The notes beneath the pieces were generated by a model. That model worked only from the letters and a program-made list of their open reading frames with translations, was not told the origin of the DNA and did not search any database. 64,000 nt of DNA from Bacteroides sp. (GTDB lineage Bacteria; Bacteroidota; Bacteroidia; Bacteroidales; Bacteroidaceae): positions 1 through 64,000 of the forward strand of contig JAJBTC010000090.1 of assembly GCA_020861095.1 (NCBI GenBank), in the 5' to 3' direction. Of the stretch, positions 52,103 to 60,805 are shown in pieces. Position numbers and translations under genes: made by a program. How positions within the stretch are numbered: position 1 is the first letter of the stretch; the number at the start of each line of letters is the position of its first letter.

Positions 52103-52747
52103 TTATTTCAGTTTAAAGTAGAACCGATGATCCAGAAATACCGGTTCAATGATACCAAACCGGATGAATTTGGCCAGCAGATGCTCCGCCGCCCGCCGGG
52201 AGATGGCCGCCGCCCGCTGGTATTGACTGAGGCTGATGGGAGAACGGTGCTCCAGCAACTCCAGCAGTAACTTCTCCTTTTCCGTATATTCGACCAGCTG
52301 TCCCACAGGCTGCGCACTCTGTTGCCATACCCGTAACATCACGGGAGAGGCAAGTATATTCTCATCTTCGATGCGCACATACGCCAGGGCCTTGCCCTGC
52401 GCGTCCAGCGCGTATATGGGTTTATGTACCTGTTCTTCGATCTGTGCCACCAGCACCTGCTTCCCACCATCTGCTACAACCGTGTGAATGGTATAAGTAA
52501 CCGCCGGCCGGCAATAAAGCGTGGCCGCCGCTTCCAGCATATACGCTTCCTCTTCCGACCACACTCCCGCGATCTTACCATTGTCTTTGACACCGATCAG
52601 CAACCTGCCTCCCCGGGTGTTGGAAAAGGCCGAAAAGGTCTTCGCCAGTTTGCGGGCATCCGAGATCTCAAACTTAAAATCCTGTTGCTGATGCTCTCCC
52701 TGCGCGATCCACTGATCCAGATAGTCCTTGTCTGTAAGCCATTTCAT
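52103..52747 (-). CDS. AlbA_2 domain (Schlafen-like) putative DNA-binding regulator
   Basis: A 214-residue protein with an N-terminal AlbA_2/Schlafen-type domain (EHQQQDFKFEISDARKLAKTFSAFSNTRGGRLLIGVKDNGKIAGV, of which QDFKFE and NTRGGRLLIGV are typical) and a C-terminal winged helix-turn-helix (SLSQYQRAAAISRRAAEHLLAKFIRFGII). The domain family appears in putative transcriptional regulators; no test of nucleic-acid binding can be made here. A TACTTTTG box and a perfect 9 bp inverted repeat lie just upstream. Confidence 0.82.
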   Translation of the reverse strand: MKWLTDKDYLDQWIAQGEHQQQDFKFEISDARKLAKTFSAFSNTRGGRLLIGVKDNGKIAGVWSEEEAYMLEAAATLYCRPAVTYTIHTVVADGGKQVLVAQIEEQVHKPIYALDAQGKALAYVRIEDENILASPVMLRVWQQSAQPVGQLVEYTEKEKLLLELLEHRSPISLSQYQRAAAISRRAAEHLLAKFIRFGIIEPVFLDHRFYFKLK

Positions 52748-52764
52748 GACTGCAAAAGTAGATA

Positions 52765-52787
52765 AAAAACAGAAATGTTCTGTTTTT
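52765..52787. promoter_or_regulatory. Candidate operator upstream of the AlbA_2 gene
   Basis: AAAAACAGA, 5 bases, TCTGTTTTT: a perfect 9 bp inverted repeat 18 bases upstream of the AlbA_2 start and overlapping its likely -33 region (the -7 TACTTTTG is at 52753-52760, minus). A binding site for autoregulation is plausible. Confidence 0.5.
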
Positions 52788-52827
52788 GACTGGTTTTTAC
52801 CCTATTTAAACAAAAAAAAATCGTTTT

Positions 52828-52860
52828 TTTGCGATTATTTCCGGAAAGAATGTATTTTTG
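52828..52860 (+). promoter_or_regulatory. Promoter of the histone H1-like gene
   Basis: TTTG at 52828, 21 bases, then TATTTTTG at 52853: good -33 and -7 elements. The leader to the ATG at 52894 is about 28 bases and has AAAAAGG as a possible ribosome site. Confidence 0.72.
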
Positions 52861-52893
52861 CCAAACATTATTAACAAAGTAATAAAAAGGATT

Positions 52894-53070
52894 ATGAAAG
52901 AATTAGTTGAAAAAGTAGCTCAGCTGGTTGCTGATTTTAACAAAGATGCAAATGCACAGATCGAGAACGGTAACAAAGCAGCCGGTACCCGTGCTCGTAA
53001 GGCTTCTCTGGAAATTGAAAAGCTGATGAAGGACTTCCGTAAAAAATCTCTCGAAGCTGCTAAAAAATAA
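52894..53070 (+). CDS. Histone H1-like small basic protein
   Basis: A 58-residue Lys/Ala-rich protein (MKELVEKVAQLVADFNKDAN). It fits the bacterial histone H1-like family (Hc1-like), with a helical N-terminus and the basic KAAGTRARKASLEIEKLMKDFRKKS segment. The role is thought to be nucleoid binding, but function in Bacteroidales is not established. The ATG at 52894 is preferred over the track's 52858, which lies at the promoter's -7 box. A strong terminator follows, so it is a single, self-contained transcript, likely abundant. Confidence 0.85.
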   Translation: MKELVEKVAQLVADFNKDANAQIENGNKAAGTRARKASLEIEKLMKDFRKKSLEAAKK

Positions 53071-53090
53071 GCTGAGTTTGCTTGAAAAAA

Positions 53091-53128
53091 CACAAAAAAC
53101 CACCCTCCGCAGGGGTGGTTTTTTTGTG
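53091..53128 (+). terminator. Terminator after the histone H1-like gene
   Basis: AAAAACCACCC pairs with GGGTGGTTTTT around TCCGCAG, then a T tract (TTTTTTT). Strong intrinsic terminator. Confidence 0.85.
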
Positions 53129-53290
53129 CCGCGACCCCTGGGATCCCTTTCTTCCAGACCTCGGACATCGGGAGAACCGTTTCTGTTTTTAACTTTTATT
53201 TGGTATGTTGATAGGTTGTCCGGGATTCGTTGGCATCCTGTCTGTATAGTACATAGGAAAAAAGTACAGGAGACTAACTGCGTACGATAT

Positions 53291-54604
53291 TCAGATCAGC
53301 TGTCTGCTCTTCATCTCTAAGTATTTATTGACTACGTCCACGGTCAGCTGGTCAGGTGTGGTGAGTACCGAATAGATGCCGTGCTGCATCAGTGTAGAGA
53401 CGATCAGACGTTTTTCATAGGCAAACTTTTCCGCGATCACTTGCTGGTAATAGCCTTCTGTAGTAGACACAGGCTTTTCGATAAACTCCCTGAGTTCATT
53501 ATCCTCGAAGAAGACGACCAGCAGCCGGTGTTGCTTAGAGAGTTGCGCCAGATAGCCGATCTGCCGGTTCAGCGCGTTCATACTATCAAAATTGGTATAC
53601 AGGATCAACAAGCTACGCTTGCCAATCCTCTTTTTGAGGTGTACACACAATGCCGAGAAGTCACTCTCTCCAAAGGTAGTTTCTTGCTTGTACAGGTTTT
53701 CCAGCAACAACTCCATCTGAGAAGATTGCCGGGAAGCAGGTACAAAACTGTCGAAGTGCTGGTTGAAAGTGGCCAACCCCGCCTTATCCGTCTTGTGGAT
53801 AGCAATGTAAGAGAGCATCAAGGAGGCATTGATGCTGTAGTCCAGCAAGGTCATCCCCTGGAATGCCTGCTGCATCACACGGCCTTTATCAATGACATTG
53901 TATACCTGTTGCGACCGCTCGTCCTGATAGAGATTAACCATCAGATCGTGCCGGCGCGCACTGGCTTTCCAGTTGATCGTCCGGAAATCATCTCCCTGCA
54001 CATATTCCTTGATCTGCTCAAACTCTGTCTGGTGGCCGATACGGCGGATCTTCTTGATCCCGAACTCCGTCAGACGGTTGCTCATGGCCAGAAGTTCGAA
54101 ACGGTGCAACATCAGGTATGAGGGATAGACCTTCACATCCATCGGCTCCGCACAGGTATATCTCCGGATCAGCAAGCCGGCTCCCATACGGGTGAAGAGA
54201 CGGATGTGCCCAAACCCATACACCCCGCGCCGGGTGGGGCGCAATTCATACGTCAGGTTCTTGCCCTCTCCCTCTGCCAGCGTCAGCGAAAAACCGATGC
54301 GACGCTCCTGGAAGATAAAAGGGATCTCATCCACCACTTTCAGTTGTACCGAAAAAGGATACTGATTTTCTACACGGATACGTACCGGGTTCTGATCTCC
54401 GTTGGAGAAACGCTCCCGGCAATGGCGTGTAGCTACCATTCCCTGCCTGGTACGATACAGCATGAATGCCTCAACAAGCAGATCGGCCAGCAGCAAAAGA
54501 AGAGCTACCCGTCCCAGGAAAAACAGGAATCCCCAGATATACCCCGCGCAAAGCAAGGCAATGATCACGGTACAGACCAGATAAAACCGTCGTCTCAGAT
54601 ACAT
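53291..54604 (-). CDS. DUF58 domain protein
   Basis: A 437-residue membrane-linked protein. Two hydrophobic segments open it (YLVCTVIIALLCAGYIWGFLFFLG and VALLLLLADLLVEAFML). The DUF58 block is EYVQGDDFRTINWKASARRHDLMVNLYQDERSQQVYNVID with the conserved Gly-Asp, Arg, and Trp. It runs into a von Willebrand-like fold region. DUF58 proteins act with MoxR ATPases in most bacteria. Start overlaps the moxR stop (TAATG). It is the last gene of the leftward cluster. Confidence 0.9.
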   Translation of the reverse strand: MYLRRRFYLVCTVIIALLCAGYIWGFLFFLGRVALLLLLADLLVEAFMLYRTRQGMVATRHCRERFSNGDQNPVRIRVENQYPFSVQLKVVDEIPFIFQERRIGFSLTLAEGEGKNLTYELRPTRRGVYGFGHIRLFTRMGAGLLIRRYTCAEPMDVKVYPSYLMLHRFELLAMSNRLTEFGIKKIRRIGHQTEFEQIKEYVQGDDFRTINWKASARRHDLMVNLYQDERSQQVYNVIDKGRVMQQAFQGMTLLDYSINASLMLSYIAIHKTDKAGLATFNQHFDSFVPASRQSSQMELLLENLYKQETTFGESDFSALCVHLKKRIGKRSLLILYTNFDSMNALNRQIGYLAQLSKQHRLLVVFFEDNELREFIEKPVSTTEGYYQQVIAEKFAYEKRLIVSTLMQHGIYSVLTTPDQLTVDVVNKYLEMKSRQLI

Positions 54605-55590
54605 TACTTGGGTACCTCTACCTTATCGATCAGACGTTGTGTCACTTTGAGCGGCGTATGTCCCTCCATCTCAGCCTCAGCCGTCAGGATCAGACGGTGT
54701 TGCATGATGTACGGAGATACGAACTTGATGTCTTCGGGGACCACGAAATCACGTCCCTGCATCAAGGCAAACGCTTTGGCCGCCTGCAACATTCCCACTG
54801 CCGCCCGGGGAGACGCTCCCAGATAGACCGCTTTACTGGTACGTGTCTGCTGCACGATCAGGGCAATATAACGCAGCAAGCTCTCTTCTACATATACCCG
54901 ATCCATATAGCCGCGCAAAGCGAGCAATTCGTCCCGTGCGATCACGGGTCGCACCTCATCCAGCTTCACCAACCGGGCATTGGTATGATGACGTTGCAGG
55001 ATGCGTATTTCTTCTTCCAGAGAGGGATAATCTAAGGTGATCTTCATCAGGAAACGGTCTAACTGTGCCTCGGGCAGCTTATAAGTACCCTCCTGCTCCA
55101 CCGGGTTCTGAGTGGCTATGATGGTGTACAAATCGCCCATCTGGTACGTGTTGCCGTCGATACTCACCTGCCGCTCTTCCATCACCTCGAACAGTGCTGC
55201 CTGCGTCTTTGCCGGCGCGCGGTTGATCTCATCGACCAGGATCATATCCGCGAATACGGGTCCGCGCCGGAAGTCAAACTCTCCGCTCTTCATATTGAAT
55301 ACGGAAGTTCCCAATACATCACTGGGCATCAGGTCGGGGGTGAACTGGATACGGCTGAAGTCGGCATCGATCAGACGGGCAGTCAGCCGGGCCAGCAACG
55401 TCTTGGCTACCCCGGGTACCCCTTCCAGCAGGATATGTCCGTTGGCCAGTATGGTAGTCAGCATCAGGTCTACTACCCGCTCCTGGCCTACGACAACAGA
55501 AGAGATCTGTTGTTTGATGGTATCTATTTTCTGTGAAAACAGGGTCAGATCGGTCCGCGGACTCTGTTCTTCCCTCAATGGTTCTTCCAT
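54604..55590 (-). CDS. MoxR family AAA+ ATPase
   Basis: A 328-residue chaperone-like ATPase. Walker A is GHILLEGVPGVAKTLLARL, followed by RIQFTPDLMPSDVLGT, Walker B ADMILVDEINRAPAKTQAALFEVMEERQVS and sensor 1 IIATQNPVEQEGTYKLPEAQLDRF. Members typically help fold or insert metal cofactors in partner proteins carrying DUF58 or vWA domains, as here. It is the central gene of a six-gene cluster whose combined role is not known. Confidence 0.95.
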   Translation of the reverse strand: MEEPLREEQSPRTDLTLFSQKIDTIKQQISSVVVGQERVVDLMLTTILANGHILLEGVPGVAKTLLARLTARLIDADFSRIQFTPDLMPSDVLGTSVFNMKSGEFDFRRGPVFADMILVDEINRAPAKTQAALFEVMEERQVSIDGNTYQMGDLYTIIATQNPVEQEGTYKLPEAQLDRFLMKITLDYPSLEEEIRILQRHHTNARLVKLDEVRPVIARDELLALRGYMDRVYVEESLLRYIALIVQQTRTSKAVYLGASPRAAVGMLQAAKAFALMQGRDFVVPEDIKFVSPYIMQHRLILTAEAEMEGHTPLKVTQRLIDKVEVPK

Positions 55591-55592
55591 AA

Positions 55593-56816
55593 TCAGATAT
55601 ATAAGTGATTGATAATTTCGTTCATCTCATCGATATGCTGTTTCATCTGCTCATCGGTGAGCCTTATCTCCTGTGTGTATACATGGCGCAGTCGGATCAG
55701 CAGCGCAGAGATCTTCTCTGTCCCGATCCCGGTCTTACCGGCAATGCGATCGACCGTCTGAAGGTGCTGTGATTCATCTTCTACGTCTACCTGCATCACA
55801 CGCCGCAGGGTTTCCGCAAAGAAAATATACTTCTTACGCACCAGTCCGGCATTGTCGCGCCTGCGGAAATAAAGGGTACCGATCAACTCGGTAAATTCCA
55901 TTCTTTTGTTTACCGGCTGCTGCATCACCGGGATCACACGCTGACGCCTGCGGGCGGTGAATATCATAAAAAGAAGCAGCACCAGCATGGTCATATAGAC
56001 TCCCCAGCGCAGAGGCGGATGAGTCAGGAAATAACGCAGCGGCGTATCATTCTGCCTGGCACTCCGCGCATAGGCTTCCGTACGTACCAAAGGTCTGTCT
56101 CCCATCAGAGAGAGAAGCCGGAATATCTGATCGGAGTTGTCCCTGTCCAGCATACCATAATTGGTAAACAGCAGGGGCATCGTCATGAGGATAAGTTCTC
56201 CCTCCCCAATCTGTGCCCGGATCACAGAAGCCAGTCTGACACCGGAGTCCATCCGTTCTTCCCCGGGAACGACCACAGGAACAAACAGAGAATCGTAACG
56301 GATAAAGTCTACCCCCCGGAAAGCGCTGTAGAAGTCAAAAGATTCTCCCGCAAAGGGTTCTGACCAGACAAACGTATCGCGCGAGGGTCTGTGAAGGACT
56401 TGCCGGGCAAGTTCTTCATAGTCCAGGTAATCATAAGATGCGTGCAAAGCAAATGTATCCGACAGCACACCGGAAAACCGGGAAGCAGCCAGCAGCACAT
56501 TGTCACCTGCCTCCAGAAGTTCCATCAGGGCTTCGAAGTCTGTCAGGGTCAGGTCGATCCGTTTACTTACGGAAAGTATATTCCGCTTCGGCAATTTATC
56601 CAAAGAAAGAAGGTAGAGTGTCTCATCGGTCACTTCATATCCTTGTCGCAGAGAATGGGACAACACATCATCGAACACCGCGCAACCGAAAGGCTGTTTG
56701 TCCTTCATGCTGAAAGTAGGCTCCCAGACAAACGACCGGGGCAGGTTATATTCCACCCACATCATAAAAACGATCAGAAACACCAGGCCGCCCCAGAAAA
56801 GAGAGTTCATCTTCAT
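55593..56816 (-). CDS. DUF4350 domain membrane protein
   Basis: A 407-residue protein with one membrane helix at the N-terminus (FWGGLVFLIVFMMWVEYNL) and a second near residues 262-284 (WGVYMTMLVLLLFMIFTARRR). The region between looks like the DUF4350 type, beginning PFGCAVFDDVLSHSLRQGYEVTD and including DNVLLAASRFSG. A C-terminal cytosolic domain follows (MEFTELIGTLYFRRRDNAGLVRKK). It is next to moxR (2-base gap) and overlaps DUF4129 by 4 bases (ATGA). Confidence 0.82.
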   Translation of the reverse strand: MKMNSLFWGGLVFLIVFMMWVEYNLPRSFVWEPTFSMKDKQPFGCAVFDDVLSHSLRQGYEVTDETLYLLSLDKLPKRNILSVSKRIDLTLTDFEALMELLEAGDNVLLAASRFSGVLSDTFALHASYDYLDYEELARQVLHRPSRDTFVWSEPFAGESFDFYSAFRGVDFIRYDSLFVPVVVPGEERMDSGVRLASVIRAQIGEGELILMTMPLLFTNYGMLDRDNSDQIFRLLSLMGDRPLVRTEAYARSARQNDTPLRYFLTHPPLRWGVYMTMLVLLLFMIFTARRRQRVIPVMQQPVNKRMEFTELIGTLYFRRRDNAGLVRKKYIFFAETLRRVMQVDVEDESQHLQTVDRIAGKTGIGTEKISALLIRLRHVYTQEIRLTDEQMKQHIDEMNEIINHLYI

Positions 56817-57454
56817 GGCAAACCTCCTTCCGATACCATACGGTCACGAAGCGCGGAGGCCTGATCGTATGTAGATCGCGTAGCCTGGAAATTGCCATAG
56901 CGAACCTCCAGGAACCGGTTGGTCAGTTGCCGGAAAGGAGTACGCAGACCTTCCTCCTTCAACTCATACATATATTCCGTGGGAGTCTTATAAAGTTCCC
57001 AGAAGATGAGTTGCCGGTCACTGAGATTTCTCAGGGTTTGCAGATAAACCAGCCGTACAGCCTCTTTATAGTTGCTCTGAGAAACAGCCTGCCGGATATC
57101 CGCCTCAAAATCTATTCCATAGATCGTGTCCGGGGTTACTTCATAAGGAACAGAGGACGCGCGGAAAAAGCCGATCCAGCGGTCGCGCCTTTTATAGAGG
57201 AACCCGATCAGCAGGACGACAAACAGAACCAGACATACCACCAGTACAATATGGGTGACAGACATACTCACCGGCTTCCCGAAGATCAGTCGCAGGAAAG
57301 CGGAGATCACATCGAGCAGCCAATCTAACAGTATGTTGCCGCGATCGTCAGGAGCAGATGCAGCAAATTCGGCGTTGTAGTCAAACGCCGGATCCGACTG
57401 CCAGTAGAGGAGTCTGTCCTGGTCTGCCGTGAGTGTATCAATCAGTTTACTCAT
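56813..57454 (-). CDS. DUF4129 domain membrane protein
   Basis: A 213-residue protein with a single helix at about residues 64-86 (ITHIVLVVCLVLFVVLLIGFLY). The C-terminal cytosolic domain matches DUF4129 (FEADIRQAVSQSNYKEAVRLVYLQTLRNLSD, TPTEYMYELKEEGLRTPFRQLTNRFLEVRYG). In other bacteria this domain is fused to transglutaminase-like TgpA proteins beside MoxR and DUF58. Here it stands alone. Its start overlaps the end of the upstream membrane gene by 8 bases. Confidence 0.85.
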   Translation of the reverse strand: MSKLIDTLTADQDRLLYWQSDPAFDYNAEFAASAPDDRGNILLDWLLDVISAFLRLIFGKPVSMSVTHIVLVVCLVLFVVLLIGFLYKRRDRWIGFFRASSVPYEVTPDTIYGIDFEADIRQAVSQSNYKEAVRLVYLQTLRNLSDRQLIFWELYKTPTEYMYELKEEGLRTPFRQLTNRFLEVRYGNFQATRSTYDQASALRDRMVSEGGLP

Positions 57455-58385
57455 TCAAAGAGCCCAGATCGTCAAACTGATCTATGTCACTTTCCAGAGT
57501 TACATGATCCATCGTCTCCCGGGCATGCGCATACTGATAAGCCATCACCACGTAGAAGAAAATACTGGCCACACAGCTAAAGAAGGAAACCACGACAGAG
57601 AGCAAATACTGAACCAATCCATAAGTAGCGGAAGTTCCGGACGCAGCTGCAGAACTCAGAGAAAACAGGCCTTGTACCGTAGAGAATACGATGAGTGGCA
57701 AAGCTACTACCAAGGCACATACAGTGATTACTATACTGGCGATCAACCCCAACATGAAGGTACCGCCCCAGGTAGCATAGCCCAACCGGAAGGTCTGTGA
57801 CCAGACCTGAGAAATAGAAAGGTTCCTTTCGAACAGAAGGATGGCCTGAGTAAGCTGAAAAGGTACAAGAAGTGCGACAAACAGAACTATAAAAAGAAGA
57901 AGGAACACCAGGGAAGCAGCGGAAGACAACCCTGTAACGGCAAACAACACACCCCCTACAAGTGCAAAAATAAATATCGCAAGCACAAATGTCAGTCCGA
58001 AAAGAAGCAAACGCCCCACCCCCTTGTTCACCTGTGGCAACACCTCAGCAAAGGTCACCCCTTCCAGACGCTCTTCATGATCGTTGTATCTCTTCATCAA
58101 TGTATAGATCATAGCTGCAAGATACAAAGAACCTATCACTCCGATCAGCGTGATCAATCCTTCTCCGGGAGAGGTGGTTTCACCATATAGCCAATCCCCT
58201 GTGATGATCGCGGTAATGGTTTTGCTGAGAGACAATCCCTGCAACAAAGATAGAGGAAGAATGATATACACCATCATTTTGAACAGGATACGCCAGTTCT
58301 CCTTCATAAAATCAATCGCGGCATTGAGTTTTTCCCCCAACTGACGTTTCTTATAAAAAACAATCTTAGGTTTTTGTATTTCCAT
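57447..58385 (-). CDS. Six-helix membrane protein of the MoxR cluster
   Basis: A 312-residue protein starting MEIQKPKIVFYKKRQLGE at 58385 (the track's longer start adds 14 residues). About six or seven hydrophobic helices are visible, for example ILFKMMVYIILPLSLLQGL, LITLIGVIGSLYLAAMIYTL and LLSVVVSFFSCVASIFFYVVMAY. The fold recalls DUF4013/glycerophosphodiester-type membrane domains, but I cannot assign a family with confidence. It overlaps both neighbours by a few bases, so it is surely part of the cluster. Confidence 0.8.
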   Translation of the reverse strand: MEIQKPKIVFYKKRQLGEKLNAAIDFMKENWRILFKMMVYIILPLSLLQGLSLSKTITAIITGDWLYGETTSPGEGLITLIGVIGSLYLAAMIYTLMKRYNDHEERLEGVTFAEVLPQVNKGVGRLLLFGLTFVLAIFIFALVGGVLFAVTGLSSAASLVFLLLFIVLFVALLVPFQLTQAILLFERNLSISQVWSQTFRLGYATWGGTFMLGLIASIVITVCALVVALPLIVFSTVQGLFSLSSAAASGTSATYGLVQYLLSVVVSFFSCVASIFFYVVMAYQYAHARETMDHVTLESDIDQFDDLGSLNE

Positions 58386-59328
58386 GACGATAAGTATTGG
58401 GTAAGTAAATATAATAGTACATAACAAATGCGAGGGACAGCAGAATGAACAGCAGCCTCACACCGTTGTGCAACTGCGTATAACGGGTAAAGAACCCTTC
58501 AATGAAACCTGCTATCACAAACAGGGGTACTGTGCCTACTACGATCTTCAATCCGCGGACGGCACCGCGCCGGAAAGAGACCATGCGGGAATAGGTGCCC
58601 GGAAAAAGCCATCCGTTGCCTAAGGCTATGCCCGCGGCCCCTGCCACCACAATAGCGGAGATCTCTAAGGTACCGTGTAGCCAGATCGCCAGCATCGACT
58701 CTCCCAATAGCCCCTGCTGATACAGGAACGCGTGAAAGGCACCCAACATAATGCCGTTCTGAAGCAGAATATAGCCGGTAGCAAAACTGGTCAGCAGCCC
58801 GCAGACAAAAACCACTAAAGCCACCCGGATATTATTGACAGTAATTCCCAGGAACATAGAAAATTGCTGTTGGGTACCATATACAGCCATCGGTTCTCCA
58901 CGGGCGATATTGCTCAAGGTCATATCTACATACCCATCTCCCATGATGAGGCGTATAAACGATTCGTCGTTCAGTGTGGATACGATACCGATGAGGATGC
59001 TGACAGAGAAAATAACGCATGCAGTGAGTAACTCTTTCCGGGCATCGTACATCGTTTGTGGCACTTCCTGAGACCAGAAAGTAAGGACACGCGACCATTT
59101 CTCGCGTTTGTTGCGATAGATCAGGTGGTGCAGATCGGCTGCCAGGTTATTGAGGTATAACGTTATCCGGGAACCGGGATAATGGGTACGGGCGAAAGAA
59201 AGATCGGCTATAAGATCCGTATAGGCATCTGCCAGGCGATCCGGAGACTGCTTGCTACTTTCTTTTACAAGCTGCTCCGTCTGCTCCCACTTGGCGAGGT
59301 TCTTACGAATAAATATAACTTCTTTCAT
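58366..59328 (-). CDS. SpoIIM-family (stage II sporulation protein M) membrane protein
   Basis: A 320-residue protein with an N-terminal helical cytosolic region and about five membrane segments (ELLTACVIFSVSILIGIVSTL, NIRVALVVFVCGLLTSFATGY, SAIVVAGAAGIALGNGW, LFVIAGFIEGFFTR). WLHGTLEISAIVVAGAAG is the family's conserved stretch. No sporulation occurs in Bacteroidales; this family commonly accompanies MoxR/DUF58/RDD genes in many non-sporulating bacteria. First gene of the leftward cluster, divergent from the RDD gene. Confidence 0.88.
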   Translation of the reverse strand: MKEVIFIRKNLAKWEQTEQLVKESSKQSPDRLADAYTDLIADLSFARTHYPGSRITLYLNNLAADLHHLIYRNKREKWSRVLTFWSQEVPQTMYDARKELLTACVIFSVSILIGIVSTLNDESFIRLIMGDGYVDMTLSNIARGEPMAVYGTQQQFSMFLGITVNNIRVALVVFVCGLLTSFATGYILLQNGIMLGAFHAFLYQQGLLGESMLAIWLHGTLEISAIVVAGAAGIALGNGWLFPGTYSRMVSFRRGAVRGLKIVVGTVPLFVIAGFIEGFFTRYTQLHNGVRLLFILLSLAFVMYYYIYLPNTYRHGNTKT

Positions 59329-59511
59329 CTTCTGTATATCACTGGTCGAAAAGGCTGATGCCTGATACTTGCTTCAACGGCGTGGACAAAATCCTGATTT
59401 AGTGTGGTACGGACGTACGGATGACGTGTTCACTCCGAACAAATATACGGGATTTATGGAAAAATCCCATAATCGCTGTTAAAATAAACAACAAAAATAG
59501 CGGAAATATGA

Positions 59512-59519
59512 TATATTTG
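59512..59519 (+). promoter_or_regulatory. Candidate RDD gene promoter (-7 box)
   Basis: TATATTTG matches TAnnTTTG, 28 bases before the ATG. No clear -33 element. Confidence 0.45.
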
Positions 59520-59547
59520 CAATCTGACGAGAGATAGATTCAACGAA

Positions 59548-60279
59548 ATGGCAGATTCAACCATCCTTACCGGACAATATGTAACCATCGACCAGATGCC
59601 TGCGAGTGTGGGCGAACGTATCCTGGCCCGTTTGCTGGACTACCTGTTTATCTTCCTGTATCTGGTATTCGTGGCAACCCTCACTCAGAGATTGAGGCTG
59701 TATCGTCTGGGAGATGAAGCGTGGATCTTCATTTTATACTTCCTGCTTTACTTTCCCGCTGTTTTTTATTCCTTGTTGATGGAAGTATTCAATAATGGCC
59801 AAAGCCTGGGAAAACGCCTGATGAATATACGGGTGATGAAAGTAGACGGTTCTACCCCCACAGTGAGTTCTTACCTGTTGCGTTGGCTGCTCTATGGAGT
59901 GGACAGGCTATGTGGCATCGGACTGTTTATTATGATATTTTCCTCCAAAAGCCAGAGACTGGGCGATATGGCAGCGGGAACCTTAGTGGTCAAAGAAAGG
60001 AACTACCGCAACGTGCGTGTGAGCCTGCGGGAGTTTGACTACCTGGCACAAGGCTACCAGCCCGTATTCCCGGAAGCCGCAGACTTCACGTTGCAGCAGA
60101 TTGAGCTTATCTCCAGAGCCCTGAACACCCCGACCAAAGACAGATCAGAGAAGATCAGTCAGCTGGCAGGGAAAATACGCCCCAAGCTATCACCGGGACA
60201 ATCTACCCTGAATGATACGTTCCTGTTGGAAACGATAGTCAAAGATTTCCATTACTACGCGCTGGAAGAAAGCATCTAA
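59548..60279 (+). CDS. RDD family membrane protein
   Basis: A 243-residue protein with an RDD domain: GERILARLLDYLFIFLYLVF (first helix with R-D signature), FYSLLMEVFNNGQSLGKRLMNIRVMKVDG and WLLYGVDRLCGIGLFIMIFSSKSQRLGDMAAGTLVV. A soluble C-terminal region follows (NVRVSLREFDYLAQGYQPVFPEAADF), longer than in the minimal family. It is divergent from the SpoIIM gene, and the same cluster of families recurs in Bacteroidetes genomes, which suggests a shared envelope function. Confidence 0.9.
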   Translation: MADSTILTGQYVTIDQMPASVGERILARLLDYLFIFLYLVFVATLTQRLRLYRLGDEAWIFILYFLLYFPAVFYSLLMEVFNNGQSLGKRLMNIRVMKVDGSTPTVSSYLLRWLLYGVDRLCGIGLFIMIFSSKSQRLGDMAAGTLVVKERNYRNVRVSLREFDYLAQGYQPVFPEAADFTLQQIELISRALNTPTKDRSEKISQLAGKIRPKLSPGQSTLNDTFLLETIVKDFHYYALEESI

Positions 60280-60281
60280 GT

Positions 60282-60378
60282 ATTTACGATTTACGGATTT
60301 ACGATGTACGATTGGAAATACCAGTTTTATTTACACATGTACTATCAATCGTACATCGTAAATCCGTAAATCGTAAAT
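60282..60378. repeat. 97 bp inverted repeat, short form of the dispersed element
   Basis: The 33-base left arm (60282-60314, with ACGGATTTACGATGTACGAT) is the exact reverse complement of the right arm (60346-60378). Only 31 bases lie between. It uses the same GATTTACGAT/GATGTACGAT words as the 16.9 kb element but lacks the palindromic core. It separates two convergent genes and overlaps the stop of the leftward one, so its RNA hairpin may act as a terminator. Confidence 0.85.
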
Positions 60379-60713
60379 CACTCCACTTGTCCCAGAGAGT
60401 TGCCGTATTCCATTTCACCCTGTACTACAAAAAGAAGTTCTTCAGGGTCAAAATCACCGATCTCGTCTTTCTTTGCCTCTTTGGCCAGGTAGTGGGCCAC
60501 CTGTTCCAGATCGATATTGACATACCCTTCTTCATCGGGCTCCACATCCAGAATACCACTTTCTACATAGTACTCATCCATCGTATCGATAAGATAGTAG
60601 AGTTGTTCGTCAGAGAATTTCTCTTTCAACTCCTGGGGCAGATAGTTCCTGATGTACTCGACAGTCTGTTCGTCGTCCGCATCGCTCAATAAAAAATCGT
60701 CTTCAAGTCCCAT
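60378..60713 (-). CDS. Small acidic protein, unknown
   Basis: A 111-residue strongly acidic protein I do not recognise by family. It begins MGLEDDFLLSDADDEQTVEY and has IRNYLPQELKEKFSDEQLYYLIDTMDEYY and EEGYVNIDLEQVAHYLAKEAKKDE as helical blocks; no signal, helix anchor or catalytic motif is seen. It appears conserved in Bacteroidales by style. Its stop codon shares bases with the inverted repeat. Confidence 0.75.
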   Translation of the reverse strand: MGLEDDFLLSDADDEQTVEYIRNYLPQELKEKFSDEQLYYLIDTMDEYYVESGILDVEPDEEGYVNIDLEQVAHYLAKEAKKDEIGDFDPEELLFVVQGEMEYGNSLGQVE

Positions 60714-60805
60714 GATCTTTTCTTTTTGGATTACTTACAAGGGATAATATATCTCTGATGGTCAGGCTCCGGTGCTAATGTGCTATCCGACAAGCGGACG
60801 CACAT

